The position numbers and the translations under genes were made by a program. Of a DNA stretch of 64,000 bases, positions 33,871-46,200 are shown piece after piece (within the stretch, counting starts at the first letter, position 1; each line of letters begins with the position of its first letter). Origin of the DNA: Kitagawia praeruptora (Eukaryota; Streptophyta; Magnoliopsida; Apiales; Apiaceae); contig CM075344.1 of the NCBI GenBank assembly GCA_037693485.1, positions 96,879,001 through 96,943,000 on the forward strand. Reading direction: 5' to 3'. The notes beneath the pieces were generated by a model. It was given only the letters and a program-made list of their open reading frames with translations, did not search any database and had not been told where the DNA came from.

Positions 33871-34140
33871 CTAACTTAAATGTATAGCATCCCCATCAAG
33901 ATCAACCTCAGACTCTCGGCCAAATTCTTCATCCTCAAGTTTTGAGGAGGTTAGGGGAAGATTGTATCCAACAGATGGATGTTCTAGGAGAAATCTCTGG
34001 ATATTGTCGAAAACCAATCCATTTATGATTAGTTCGATGAGAAGAGTCATTTGTTCAAAGAGATGATCAAGAACAGGATGTTCGTCGATTGAGAAAAATC
34101 TGAAAAATGGGTTTGAAGAGAATTTTGGTTTGAGAAGCAT
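33871..34140 (-). CDS. Conserved antisense ORF in the spacer of A, unknown function
   Basis: An 89-codon minus-strand frame from ATG 34140. It aligns with the 102-codon frame of L (14588-14896). Conserved blocks are PF-RFFS, EQMTLLIEL, LEH, NLPLT, EFG and D-DGDA. Differences such as CTT/CTC, CCC/CCT, ACC/ACT, GGC/GGT and GGG/GGA in aligned codons are synonymous. A weak TATA-like TTTAAAAG (minus strand, 34188-34196) lies about 50 bp upstream of the ATG, at the place where L has CTATAAAAA. The C-terminal third is acidic. No domain, signal peptide or membrane segment recognised. Alternatively it is an RNA element whose constraint only looks coding. Confidence 0.5.
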   Translation of the reverse strand: MLLKPKFSSNPFFRFFSIDEHPVLDHLFEQMTLLIELIINGLVFDNIQRFLLEHPSVGYNLPLTSSKLEDEEFGRESEVDLDGDAIHLS

Positions 34141-35397
34141 TGTTGAGAAGAAAAGAAATTATGGAGAATGGCATAAGGCGTCTGGTTCTTTTAAAGAAAG
34201 ACGTGAGAAGCTGAGCAGTCACTTGGAAGTTTTAATGAAGTCAAATGCTAATTATTGCATGTGACTGTATTTCTTGTTTTCAAGAAATATTGAAAATATC
34301 TACCCAATTGATTTTCTGTTCAGATTAATTGTTTATTTTCTTTTTCAGATAGAAGAAAAATGCCACGTGGAAAACTCCATATTAAGTCTCTGATGATATT
34401 GATCAGGATTTCATGTGTGACCATCAGGATTTGAAAATTATATTTTTAAATCACATTGCATTTTATGATTATTTTGATGAGAGGTCATCAGGAAAAGGAA
34501 GCTGATCAGTATTGATTATTTATACCCTGATTTATTTCATGAAAAATCAATTTTGGATTTTATTTTCCAAAAATCGTGGGTAACCGCATTTTTCAGGGAC
34601 TGACACCTGTCAATCTACGTGTCAACGTGGGATAGTGGTCTGAAAGATTTGTGAAATAAATTTGTTTTGAAACTCTAATCGTGTAATTGCTTTCTCTAAT
34701 TTTACATTCTCTAAAGCAAAAATCACTCTTGAGTTTTCAAAATCACTAATTCATTTCAAGAATTTTTCAAGTTCTTTTCAGATAAAAAATGGCAGCTCAG
34801 AGAAGATTACCTAAATCAGTAGCCTTCAAGTTTGGTGACTTTGATTTTATGACAAACAATCATGTTGCAGCTATCACCAACAAGGAAGGAGTGTCATCTG
34901 ATTTTCATCCAATCATGGACTTTCTGGCGTATGGATCATTAAGTTATGCATTGACAGCATCTCCACAGATTAATCAAGTAGCTATTTCACAAGCTTGGGA
35001 GAATGCTGAGGTAATTGATTCTACTCAGAGTCAATCAGGTAAGATTGTTCTACATTTAGGACAAGATTCATTTGACATTACTGAATCTGTTGTTAATTCA
35101 GTACTTTGCTTACCTGTTACTAATAGTTATGTAAGTGTACCATCTGATGATAATATAAGAACTATGTTGTCTGAATTAGGTTATAGTGGACCTCTAGATA
35201 ACATGAGCCAGTTGAATAGGTCTTTTCTTAGAAAGGAATGGTCTTTTTACTTTGATCAAATTGCTAAATGTTTTACTGGCAAATGTAGTTCTTTTCAGCA
35301 AATTACTTCTGTTACATCACATTTTTGTTAGGAATATGTTGTAGTTGATGATAACTTAACATTCAAGCAAAATTGTATAAGTCAAGTTTTGTAACTG

Positions 35398-35707
35398 TCA
35401 ACGGATAAGACCTTATAACTCTATCCGTTGACAGGTAGCTCATCAACGGATGAGGTTTTGTAGCATACTGCAATATCTCTATTTATCAGTTGATAGTGTC
35501 TTTATTCAGAGTCATGTTGACCATCAATGGATAGGCAGAATAGGGTAGCCAATTGTAAATAAGCTATTCTATGTAATTCTGTCTAAATGAAAATGTATCA
35601 ACGGATGAGAACAGGGCTCTATCAACGGATACAACTCAAATCTACTCGATCAACGGATACAGCTCAAACTACCATCAACGGATAAGTAGGCACAACATCA
35701 ACGGATA
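35398..35707. promoter_or_regulatory. TCAACGGATA motif cluster in U3 of B
   Basis: Copies at 35398, 35422 (inverted), 35443, 35524 (TCAATGGATA), 35598, 35622, 35650, 35675 and 35698, most exact over eight or more bases. The core CAACGG/CCGTTG is a MYB recognition core, and the motif resembles the AACGG-core MSA element of G2/M genes bound by three-repeat MYBs. Binding is inferred. In the 3' LTR (56422-56731) three copies have changed at or near the CG step, as expected from deamination of methylated CG. Confidence 0.6.
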
Positions 35708-35790
35708 ATCATTGTCACTTTATCCTATGCTAGGAATTAGCAGTTGATAAGGACAGGTTTGACTGACAGATCACATGGGTTGATAGTAGG

Positions 35791-35798
35791 TATAAAAA
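35791..35798 (+). promoter_or_regulatory. TATA box of the B LTR promoter
   Basis: TATAAAAA, with the motif cluster upstream and a likely start about 30 bases downstream. The same box is at 56815-56822 in the 3' LTR. Confidence 0.7.
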
Positions 35799-36308
35799 GC
35801 AATATGGCAGCCATACTTTGGAAACACAGAAGAAAGAAGCATTCCATTTACACAGTACATACAAGAAAGGTGCAGGGGACATATCTGTTCACAAGGACAA
35901 CCTTTCGGCTACATGTGGATTTGGAGTGGAGTAGCAAGTCAACTTGAATTAGATTAATATTATCTTATTCCTGTAGCACTTGTAAACTTGGAATATATAA
36001 CCAAGTGTAGCAACTCTTTAGATAGTAAGAAAACATACACATTTGCTTAGGGTTTCTTGAATATCTTTAGAAGCAAAGAGTTGTAAACACAGAAGCTGTG
36101 TACATTTGTATCACAGGGTTTTCTTCGAATAAAAGTCTCAGGTGGTACATTTAACCACCTGATTTTTTATGTGTTTGTGAACCATTTCTTATTCAGCAAT
36201 TATTTTCCTTATAGATTTCTGTGGTTTTTATCAGAAATTTATAATTATCAAGAATTGTATTCAACCCCCCCTTCTACAATTATACAAGTGTGTAATCTGG
36301 GAATAACA

Positions 36309-36367
36309 ATTGGTATCAGAGCAAGCTTCTAATATATTTGAAGTTTAAAGATCAACACACTTTCAAC
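36309..36367 (+). other. Primer binding site and leader of B
   Basis: ATTGGTATCAGAGCAAGC follows the LTR and matches the tRNA-Met primer complement. The gag ATG is at 36368, so the leader is short, as in A. Confidence 0.88.
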
Positions 36368-36514
36368 ATGTCTAAGAAGGATTATGGAGTGAAGATACCG
36401 GTTCTTGATAGGGAAAATTACTTTCACTGGAAAGTAAAAATGCGTCTACATCTCATGTCTATTGATGTAGGTTTTGTAGATTGCATTGAGAAGGGTCCTC
36501 ATGTTCCAATGAAG

Positions 36515-39500
36515 TGTAATAACCCTAACTTCAGTAATGCTACAGTGGTCACATGAATAGTAAATTTCGAGGATTTAGAGAAATGGTACGTAGGTACCCT
36601 ATAATGGAAACAGAAAATGAATAAACAGAAACCATATTAATATTATACACTGAAATTAAGTGACTCGAAATGACGATAGATTTCAGAAATTCCTGAATAT
36701 GGATTTTGAGGATTTTGATTTCGAATAAGCTTCTATTGGATATTGAGGAGCATGGAAATATTATAAGAATGACAAATTGAGGGATTAGTGAATTTAGATT
36801 AAACCAAGGGATTATTAAGTTAAGAGAATACCAAAGGAAATTGGATTCGTAAATGATTTCGAAAACCACTGAGATAATGAGGTTTACTCGAAACGAACCA
36901 CAATTAGACGAGTATGGAAACTAAGCAACCAAGATTAGTAATATAACAAGGATACATACCATATTATTTACCAATGTGATGGGCATTTTACTTAGAAAAC
37001 TTAGAAAATAAGAGATTAGAAAATCCAAGTGGTATCACTTTCCATTAACTTGTTTTTAAGGGTAAATTAGTACTTTCACATGGCTTTTAACCACAAAATA
37101 TCTTCCAAGGCTTCCATAACACTCTAGATTAACAAGTAAACACCAAGATAAGATCTAACCAACACAAAACAAATCTCATCTTCTTCATTTCATCAAAATT
37201 CGTAGGTCACTATTCATCAAGAAAAAAATCAATTTCAAAACCCTAGCTAGAATCAACTAAAAATCAAGGGAAAAATCATGGAGGTTACTTGAGGATATAT
37301 AGAGACATCCACCAAGTTTCATAGCAATCAAGCATCATTTGGTAAGGTAATAAATTCATGAAAGTTGATGATGAATAGTAGTGAATAGTAATTTCAAGAA
37401 ACTAACTTTGATTTTATGGTTCCTTTAGTTGATTCAAGCTAAGATAAAGTTGTTTAAGGATATATCAAGGATTGTTAAGTGTTGTCCAAGCTTCAAGAAG
37501 GTATAAACATGCTTGCCCTTTTATATTTATGATGGATATGGTTGTGTTTAGTGATTAAGTGGTATAAAGGTTATGTTTATGATGTTATAAGTGTTTGTAA
37601 GTGGTTTGAGTTGATTTTGGAAGGAGTTTGGGAGTGTAACCATGGCTGGTAATGAAGACCACATGGTGTAGGTGATGATTATTGTGTTTGATGATTGATT
37701 TGGAGGAGTTTGATTTTGGAAAGTATGAAATTACAGCAGTTATAATGTCCGATTTTCGTTAGAACGAAAACTGCCCTGTTTTGTGACCCCTGTATTCATA
37801 CGGTACCTCACTGCCTAGGTTACCAATTGACCATGAAATGATAGAGCTTAGTTCATAGATCGTTTTGATATAAGGTGCGTTAAAATCTGATGAATGGTTT
37901 AGGAGAAAAGTCAGTTTTAGTGAAAGACGTTCGATAACCGAGAAAACGTAATTGTATCAACTTTGAGGTTAAAGTTACCATACTTAGACATTTTTATAAG
38001 TCACGAAATTTTGGGATAGTATAGTAGGGTGGTCAGAGGACCCTTGACAGTTGACCTTACATTAAAATTCAAAATCCATATTTTCTGAGAATTTTTACAG
38101 TTAAGTGTGGTCGTTAGGGAAAATGGTGAAAACCACTGAAACTTCGTTTGAGCTTATAAATGGTTAAGTCCTTGAACCTTTGGGGTAATAATAATACGTT
38201 AAACATATGTTGAAGTGTAAAGGGTTTTGTTATACGAGAGGGTAGTGAGTAAGAGATGTGGTATTCTAATGACGGTCCTTTTGTGTTTATAGAAATTCCG
38301 GAGGAGGGACCAGCCATACTATCAGGATACAGAAACCAAGGCAAGATTTTTCTATCCCTACTTTAAAAATTATTTATCTTCGGAATAATAATGATATCAT
38401 GGAATATATTTATGTATATGTGATGCTTTTGTTGCTATATTGCAAAGAATATATTCTCTTGATTGTGGGAAGTTAAAGAGAGATGGATATGTTTTCTGAA
38501 ATATGAATATAGAGATGATTACAAATGGAGCGAATATGCTCTAGAGTTATATGGTTTATAATGCTATATTATAAACATTCTTTTTAGTGTATGTTATATA
38601 CATATATTTTATAGAAATAATGTGCGAGAATGGAAGTGATATACGGGAATGGAAATGTGAAATGGTGTTGATAAATTGAATAATAATCTTATAAAAAGGG
38701 GAATTTACAACAGTAAGCGTAAGAGGCCGTGTGGAAGTTGCACAGTCCAGCACTTAATGTAAGCGTAAGAGGCCGTGTGGAAGTTGCACAGTCCAGCACT
38801 TAATGTAAGCGTAAGAGGCCGTGTGGAAGTTGCACAGTCCAGCACTTAATGTAAGCGTAAGAGGCCGTGTGGAAGTTGCACAGTCCAGCACTTAATGTAA
38901 GCGTAAGAGGCCGTGTAGAAGTTGCACAGTCCAGCACTTAATGTAAGCGTAAGAGGCCGTGTGGAAGTTGCACAGTCCAGCACTTAATATTTCATTTCGG
39001 CCCAAGAGTTGCCGAAGGAGGATGTAGTGGTAGACCTTCCTCCTGGGGGATGGTGGCAGACCTACCTCCGTCTACCGGTAGTAAAAAGGGACGGATACGG
39101 AGGGCGACTGATCATCGTGCCTCACGTATTCGGCAACAGTGAAAACCCCTACAATATGTGAATAAAGAATAAATGATAAAGTCAGATTGGTATACTTGAA
39201 AGGGAAAATGATATGAAAGATGGAATTATTGTTATAGATGAAGAGAAACTGATTTTATATTAATTTATAAAAATTGTTACATAAGAAGGAAATGAGATGA
39301 TGATAGTAAGAGATTTAAGTAAGTATTCATATTATCCTGAGATATTACACTGAAAGATTATATTGATTGTTATATTTAAGAAGAGAAACTGATACTGTAT
39401 TATTCTAGATTTCTTTCTTATAATAGTAAGTGGATGATGTATTATTAAATAAGAATTTTGATTCTTCCTTAAAGCCTATAAGTGCTTACCATTTACATAT

Positions 39501-40031
39501 GTATATACATGTATACTTGGTCACATTTTTAAACTCTAGTTATAATAATATCTTGCTGAGCTATTATAGCTCACTCTTGCTACTTATCTATATACATCTA
39601 GGTATGCCAATACTGCGCAGAACGCCCCGTAAAAGGGTAAGGGAAAGGTGAACTTCTGAGGGCACGTTAGCATCGATTCCGGAGGTAGATGGCAAGCGCA
39701 AGGGGTTTAGTGGTTTTATGTATATTAAGTGTGTAAGTGTGTAAGGTTGTAATAAATTTGGTTGTTGAAATGCTTCTTGTAGAAGCGTCACTCAACAATG
39801 TACTTAAGTATGATTCTGGGTTTGTAATAACTGTTTAACTTTAAACTTTTATTATGGTGAATGTTGTTCTCTGAGCATATGACTGGTGTGTGTGTGTGTA
39901 TTACTGTGGGGTCAATTGCATAAGTATTAATTACAAAAAAAAAAAAAAAAAAAACCCAAGAGATATTGATTTTGAATGGAAGTTGGTCCGTGATGGCCCA
40001 GATTCATGACCCCGGATTTGGGGCTGTCACA
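36515..40031 (+). repeat. 5' LTR of D (3517 bp)
   Basis: TGTAATAACCCTAAC...GGGGCTGTCACA. It includes six 46-bp tandem units at 38713-38988, a (TG)n run near 39890 and a poly-A run at about 39937-39956. Short minus-strand frames (36549-36869, 38114-38344, 38556-38753, 39588-39791) occur identically in the other LTR and have no recognisable product. The last 470 bp are related to the old LTR at 1519-1890. Confidence 0.95.
38713..38988. repeat. 46-bp tandem repeat, six units, in the D 5' LTR
   Basis: Units start at 38713, 38759, 38805, 38851, 38897 and 38943, beginning GTAAGCGTAAGAGGCCGTGT. All are identical except the fifth, which has A for G (GTGTAGAAG). The copy in the 3' LTR is at 45416-45691 with the same variant in the fifth unit. 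Confidence 0.97.
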
Positions 40032-41294
40032 GTTTGGTATCAGAGCTAAGAGTCATAATGCTCAGGAACAAGAGTGATAATAATAAATGTATTAGTTATG
40101 ATATAAAATTTGTGAACTTCCATCAAGTTCAAGGGGGGTTTATCGAACGAAGCATTTATTCTAAGTCGTGATTATAATTTTATAGATTATTGCTAATAAA
40201 GGTTATTATGCCAAAAGTGTTAAGTTTATGTAGCACACGAGATCGATATGAGAAAGGGAATACTTGATGTATCGGGAAGCGTACGTTAGATAACCTCATG
40301 AGTAATCCCAGGGTGATCTATCATCTCTTATTCAAAAAGGGGCCGATATCTTTTCAAAACTTTTTGGTATCCTTGAAATGTGTTTCAAAATTGTATTAGT
40401 CAAAATATTCCTCTAAGATTATTTTCGGAAGATGGTATTTATCATTGTGATTTAAATTTTCCTCTATATTTCTTACTCCAACTAAGAGGAATGGCCCTAT
40501 AAGTATACACAAGGACGATCTATCTGTGTGATAGAAAGTCGGAGGGGACGCCCTCACTTGTGTGACATACGGGTTCTTCCATCATATTGATTTCTCAAAT
40601 ATTCTTTTGTTTTGAATAAAGGTTATTTAAAAACTCTTAATGTTATAAATTGTTGTGGGACCCTTGCTTATATCTGGGTTCGTTTAAATTTAAGGTCTCT
40701 TGAATTCTATCAATTGTTTCGAATATAGAAGGTTTCAGTAATGGATGGGATAAGGGAAGCAATGTTTAGAGTATATATACGTGATTATACAAGGGAACTG
40801 GAGATTCAAAGGGAAATTTCAATAAGAAATAATTAGAGTTAGAAGCGTTTCAATATAAGAGAGGAAGGAATTTCGTGAGGAGAAATGAGTATATTTAATG
40901 ATTAGTAAGAGAAAAGAATATGAGGAATTTTAAGGCATAATTGAGATTTACTATTGAGAGTAAGGTGTATTTTGGGGATAGGATTAGAATAAGGATAAAC
41001 AAAGGAAGTGGGGATAATTAATGAAGTTTATGTATTTTGCCTAATTTTATCGTATTTTGATATTAAATGTTGAGATTCAAGAATATTGATGTATATAAGG
41101 TGATTGACTTAAATGAAAAGGTTATTGTGCTAAAGGTGATACGCTTAATTGCTAAAGCTGAGTTGAGAATATTATGGTATATAAATGAGTTGACTAGTGA
41201 TATAATTGTGTATATGAGAATGTGTATATAGAAATGATGTATATTATACCCTAAATTTGGGTGATTAATGAAGAATATTGTTATATACAGAATC
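40032..41294 (+). other. Primer site and leader of D, no gene
   Basis: GTTTGGTATCAGAGCTAAG at 40032 contains the tRNA-Met primer complement. The remaining 1.2 kb up to gag has no long frame; the minus-strand frame at 41063-41296 looks like chance. Confidence 0.75.
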
Positions 41295-42566
41295 ATGCCG
41301 CCTAAGCGTAATAATAGAATGAATGCAAGGGAAAATGAGAGAGAGGAAGGAAGTCATAATAGGCAGGGTGAAAACGCTCATAATGAACAAGATCATGAGG
41401 AAGAAGAAGATGAATCAACTGGTCAACAGGGAAATCATGGTGGTAACCCTTTTAACCAATTTATGGAACTATTGAGGCAGAATTTAGCTAATCCACAGAA
41501 TCCGCCACAACCACCTGTTCTTCCCAACCAGGCAGCTAACTCTTTTCGTGCTTTTAAGTCATTAAAACCCCCAGAATTTGAGGGAACCACTAACCCAGTA
41601 GCAGCCAGGGCATGGCTGAAAGAGATGGAGAAGGCTTTTGAGATACTGAGGGTAGAGGAAGATCAGAAGACAGTCTTTGCAGCCTATCTCCTAAAGGGAG
41701 AGGCAAATTATTGGTGGGAAGCTAAGAAAAATCTCGAGGGAGCGGGAGTGATAACCTGGGAGCGTTTCACTAGGGTGTTTCTAGACAAATATTCCCCTAG
41801 GTATCTGGAGAACCAGATGGAAATAAAATTTTTGGAGCTAAAGCAGGAAAATCTAACAGTGGCTGAGTATGAAACGAAATTTACCGAACTGTCTAGGTTT
41901 GTTCCGGAATTTGTGCGTACTGAGGAACAAAGAGCAAAAAGGTTCCAACAAGGGTTGAAACCATGGCTACGAACGAAAGTGGCACCATTTGAGTTGACCG
42001 AGTATGCTGCGGTGGTTCAGAAGGCATCTATTATTGAGGCCGAGAGTGAACAAAACCAATTAGGTCGAGAGAACAAGAAAAGAAAATTTGAGGGTCCAAA
42101 AGGAGGTTCAAGTGAGGGAAGCTACTTTAATAAATTTGGTAAAGGACAAAAACCCCAGTTTGGAAAGTCAGGGAATAATAAGACTAACAGTGAGACGGTG
42201 AATCAAGGTGGTAGATCCACAGGAATCTTTCAGTCTAATCAATCGCGACCACCATTGCCAGATTGTAACACGTGTGGTAAGAAGCATTCAGGAGTGTGTA
42301 GAGTGTTAGGAATAACTTGCTTTAAGTGTGGACAAAAGGGGCATTTTCTAGACAAGTGTCCATTAGTCGATAGGAGTGACATGAAGTGTTACCAGTGTGG
42401 GAAATTAGGACACTTTGCCAGAGATTGCCGTTCCGGTGAGTCGTCCGCACCAGGACAAAGTATGACTGCTTCAAATAGACCTACTGCCAGGGTGTACAAT
42501 ATGACTTTAGGAGAGGCATTGAGAAAGCCGGATACAGATACAGGTGAACATTTTTCTAGTATTTAA
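41295..42566 (+). CDS. D gag, chromovirus type
   Basis: 423 codons from ATG 41295 (MPPKRNNRMN); an ATG 27 bases upstream in the same frame is less likely because the conserved start of this family is MPPKR-like. There is an acidic Glu/Gly-rich N-terminus (about 1-80), then the retrotransposon-gag capsid domain with FEGTTNPVAARAWLKEMEK, YWWEAKK and FLDKYSPRYLENQM (about 90-230). Nucleocapsid zinc fingers follow: a partial CNTCGKKHSGVC, then CFKCGQKGHFLDKC and CYQCGKLGHFARDC (about 330-390). The frame ends a few codons into what should be the protease (NMTLGEALRKPD), where pol has been deleted. The ORF is intact and could supply Gag for the nucleocapsid. Confidence 0.92.
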   Translation: MPPKRNNRMNARENEREEGSHNRQGENAHNEQDHEEEEDESTGQQGNHGGNPFNQFMELLRQNLANPQNPPQPPVLPNQAANSFRAFKSLKPPEFEGTTNPVAARAWLKEMEKAFEILRVEEDQKTVFAAYLLKGEANYWWEAKKNLEGAGVITWERFTRVFLDKYSPRYLENQMEIKFLELKQENLTVAEYETKFTELSRFVPEFVRTEEQRAKRFQQGLKPWLRTKVAPFELTEYAAVVQKASIIEAESEQNQLGRENKKRKFEGPKGGSSEGSYFNKFGKGQKPQFGKSGNNKTNSETVNQGGRSTGIFQSNQSRPPLPDCNTCGKKHSGVCRVLGITCFKCGQKGHFLDKCPLVDRSDMKCYQCGKLGHFARDCRSGESSAPGQSMTASNRPTARVYNMTLGEALRKPDTDTGEHFSSI

Positions 42567-43217
42567 ATTTTTAGTGTAAATGTTTGGTTAGGAATCAATG
42601 TGGTCAATGAATGGTATAGGTAGGTTGATAATCTAGATAAGGAAAATCAGTATCTGTTAGGGGTTAGAAATTCTATGAAAAGGAGAGTAATGATATTTTG
42701 GGGGTAAACCATAGACTTGTTTAGATACGAACAGGAAATATATATTATAGGAAGTATTTTCTTATAATTGTTTCAAGGAATTCTATTCCAGTCGGATTTC
42801 TGGAAGATTTTACAGAGACGAGATATAATAAGATCGAAGTGTGTATATTTTATGTCATGATAGAGATCAAAATAGGGATAAACCATAAGTGAGATACACT
42901 ACCATTCAGGGGAGGCCAATGTGGTGGCCGATACCCTTAGCTAAAGGAGGAATGAGAGATTAACTAACGTAGAATGACTAAAACAAGAGGAAATTGCAAG
43001 ATAAAGATAGTGAAAGCACTGCTATTGATAAGCTAAATGGCATGTTGATGAATGACAAGCAAGTTTATGTTGGTGTATTTTGTGCAAACAAGATAGAGAT
43101 ATTATGAAGGAAAAAGGATGGAGAAAGTGGTATAGAAGTTATAAGGTGTAGATGAAAAGGTATCTATGGACATTTTTGACGTGATTCCGGGACGGAATCC
43201 TTTTAAGGGGGGAAGGA
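42567..43217 (+). pseudogene. Remnant of D pol and polypurine tract
   Basis: No open frame. A short stretch at 42900-42941 reads YHSGEANVVADTLS, the end of gypsy RNase H (usually HPGKANVVADALS), so pol once followed gag and was deleted on both sides of this piece. The purine tract AAGGGGGGAAGGA (43205-43217) directly precedes the 3' LTR. Confidence 0.75.
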
Positions 43218-46200
43218 TGTAATAACCCTAACTTCAGTAATGCTACAGTGGTCACATGAATAGTAAATTTCGAGGATTTAGAGAAATGGTACGTAGGTAC
43301 CCTATAATGGAAACAGAAAATGAATAAACAGAAACCATATTAATATTATACACTGAAATTAAGTGACTCGAAATGACGATAGATTTCAGAAATTCCTGAA
43401 TATGGATTTTGAGGATTTTGATTTCGAATAAGCTTCTATTGGATATTGAGGAGCATGGAAATATTATAAGAATGACAAATTGAGGGATTAGTGAATTTAG
43501 ATTAAACCAAGGGATTATTAAGTTAAGAGAATACCAAAGGAAATTGGATTCGTAAATGATTTCGAAAACCACTGAGATAATGAGGTTTACTCGAAACGAA
43601 CCACAATTAGACGAGTATGGAAACTAAGCAACCAAGATTAGTAATATAACAAGGATACATACCATATTATTTACCAATGTGATGGGCATTTTACTTAGAA
43701 AACTTAGAAAATAAGAGATTAGAAAATCCAAGTGGTATCACTTTCCATTAACTTGTTTTTAAGGGTAAATTAGTACTTTCACATGGCTTTTAACCACAAA
43801 ATATCTTCCAAGGCTTCCATAACACTCTAGATTAACAAGTAAACACCAAGATAAGATCTAACCAACACAAAACAAATCTCATCTTCTTCATTTCATCAAA
43901 ATTCGTAGGTCACTATTCATCAAGAAAAAAATCAATTTCAAAACCCTAGCTAGAATCAACTAAAAATCAAGGGAAAAATCATGGAGGTTACTTGAGGATA
44001 TATAGAGACATCCACCAAGTTTCATAGCAATCAAGCATCATTTGGTAAGGTAATAAATTCATGAAAGTTGATGATGAATAGTAGTGAATAGTAATTTCAA
44101 GAAACTAACTTTGATTTTATGGTTCCTTTAGTTGATTCAAGCTAAGATAAAGTTGTTTAAGGATATATCAAGGATTGTTAAGTGTTGTCCAAGCTTCAAG
44201 AAGGTATAAACATGCTTGCCCTTTTATATTTATGATGGATATGGTTGTGTTTAGTGATTAAGTGGTATAAAGGTTATGTTTATGATGTTATAAGTGTTTG
44301 TAAGTGGTTTGAGTTGATTTTGGAAGGAGTTTGGGAGTGTAACCATGGCTGGTAATGAAGACCACATGGTGTAGGTGATGATTATTGTGTTTGATGATTG
44401 ATTTGGAGGAGTTTGATTTTGGAAAGTATGAAATTACAGCAGTTATAATGTCCGATTTTCGTTAGAACGAAAACTGCCCTGTTTTGTGACCCCTGTATTC
44501 ATACGGTACCTCACTGCCTAGGTTACCAATTGACCATGAAATGATAGAGCTTAGTTCATAGATCGTTTTGATATAAGGTGCGTTAAAATCTGATGAATGG
44601 TTTAGGAGAAAAGTCAGTTTTAGTGAAAGACGTTCGATAACCGAGAAAACGTAATTGTATCAACTTTGAGGTTAAAGTTACCATACTTAGACATTTTTAT
44701 AAGTCACGAAATTTTGGGATAGTATAGTAGGGTGGTCAGAGGACCCTTGACAGTTGACCTTACATTAAAATTCAAAATCCATATTTTCTGAGAATTTTTA
44801 CAGTTAAGTGTGGTCGTTAGGGAAAATGGTGAAAACCACTGAAACTTCGTTTGAGCTTATAAATGGTTAAGTCCTTGAACCTTTGGGGTAATAATAATAC
44901 GTTAAACATATGTTGAAGTGTAAAGGGTTTTGTTATACGAGAGGGTAGTGAGTAAGAGATGTGGTATTCTAATGACGGTCCTTTTGTGTTTATAGAAATT
45001 CCGGAGGAGGGACCAGCCATACTATCAGGATACAGAAACCAAGGCAAGATTTTTCTATCCCTACTTTAAAAATTATTTATCTTCGGAATAATAATGATAT
45101 CATGGAATATATTTATGTATATGTGATGCTTTTGTTGCTATATTGCAAAGAATATATTCTCTTGATTGTGGGAAGTTAAAGAGAGATGGATATGTTTTCT
45201 GAAATATGAATATAGAGATGATTACAAATGGAGCGAATATGCTCTAGAGTTATATGGTTTATAATGCTATATTATAAACATTCTTTTTAGTGTATGTTAT
45301 ATACATATATTTTATAGAAATAATGTGCGAGAATGGAAGTGATATACGGGAATGGAAATGTGAAATGGTGTTGATAAATTGAATAATAATCTTATAAAAA
45401 GGGGAATTTACAACAGTAAGCGTAAGAGGCCGTGTGGAAGTTGCACAGTCCAGCACTTAATGTAAGCGTAAGAGGCCGTGTGGAAGTTGCACAGTCCAGC
45501 ACTTAATGTAAGCGTAAGAGGCCGTGTGGAAGTTGCACAGTCCAGCACTTAATGTAAGCGTAAGAGGCCGTGTGGAAGTTGCACAGTCCAGCACTTAATG
45601 TAAGCGTAAGAGGCCGTGTAGAAGTTGCACAGTCCAGCACTTAATGTAAGCGTAAGAGGCCGTGTGGAAGTTGCACAGTCCAGCACTTAATATTTCATTT
45701 CGGCCCAAGAGTTGCCGAAGGAGGATGTAGTGGTAGACCTTCCTCCTGGGGGATGGTGGCAGACCTACCTCCGTCTACCGGTAGTAAAAAGGGACGGATA
45801 CGGAGGGCGACTGATCATCGTGCCTCACGTATTCGGCAACAGTGAAAACCCCTACAATATGTGAATAAAGAATAAATGATAAAGTCAGATTGGTATACTT
45901 GAAAGGGAAAATGATATGAAAGATGGAATTATTGTTATAGATGAAGAGAAACTGATTTTATATTAATTTATAAAAATTGTTACATAAGAAGGAAATGAGA
46001 TGATGATAGTAAGAGATTTAAGTAAGTATTCATATTATCCTGAGATATTACACTGAAAGATTATATTGATTGTTATATTTAAGAAGAGAAACTGATACTG
46101 TATTATTCTAGATTTCTTTCTTATAATAGTAAGTGGATGATGTATTATTAAATAAGAATTTTGATTCTTCCTTAAAGCCTATAAGTGCTTACCATTTACA

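Larger units (their letters stand above)
33317..34788 (+). promoter_or_regulatory. A spacer between pol and 3' ORF
   Basis: 1.47 kb without a plus-strand gene. It holds GCTGACGTCATCAGTA (33491-33506), identical to a 16-mer in the C/L LTR; the antisense ORF 33871-34140; a second conserved antisense block (33829-33870); and two 3' splice-site-like sequences ending at 34348 and 34596 that L shares. A G-box CACGTG lies at about 34364. Such content suggests a control region for the 3' ORF (own promoter, spliced subgenomic RNA, or both) and for an antisense transcript. Confidence 0.45.
35326..36308 (+). repeat. 5' LTR of B (983 bp)
   Basis: TGTTAGGAATATGTTG...CTGGGAATAACA. U3 holds nine copies or close variants of TCAACGGATA/TATCCGTTGA between 35398 and 35707, the first two as a 12-bp inverted repeat (35396-35407 and 35422-35433). 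A TATA box (TATAAAAA) lies at 35791-35798, about 85 bp after the cluster. The polyadenylation signal is not certain; AATAAAAG occurs at about 36128. Confidence 0.94.

Noticed and set aside
34789..35331. A complete 180-codon gene at 34789-35331
   Set aside because: It is only the first part of the A 3' ORF; the stop comes from the first bases of element B, and the frame resumes at 57333.
36549..36869. Minus-strand ORFs repeated at 36549/43252, 38114/44817, 38556/45259 and 39588/46291
   Set aside because: They are in the two identical D LTRs, so their conservation is only LTR identity.
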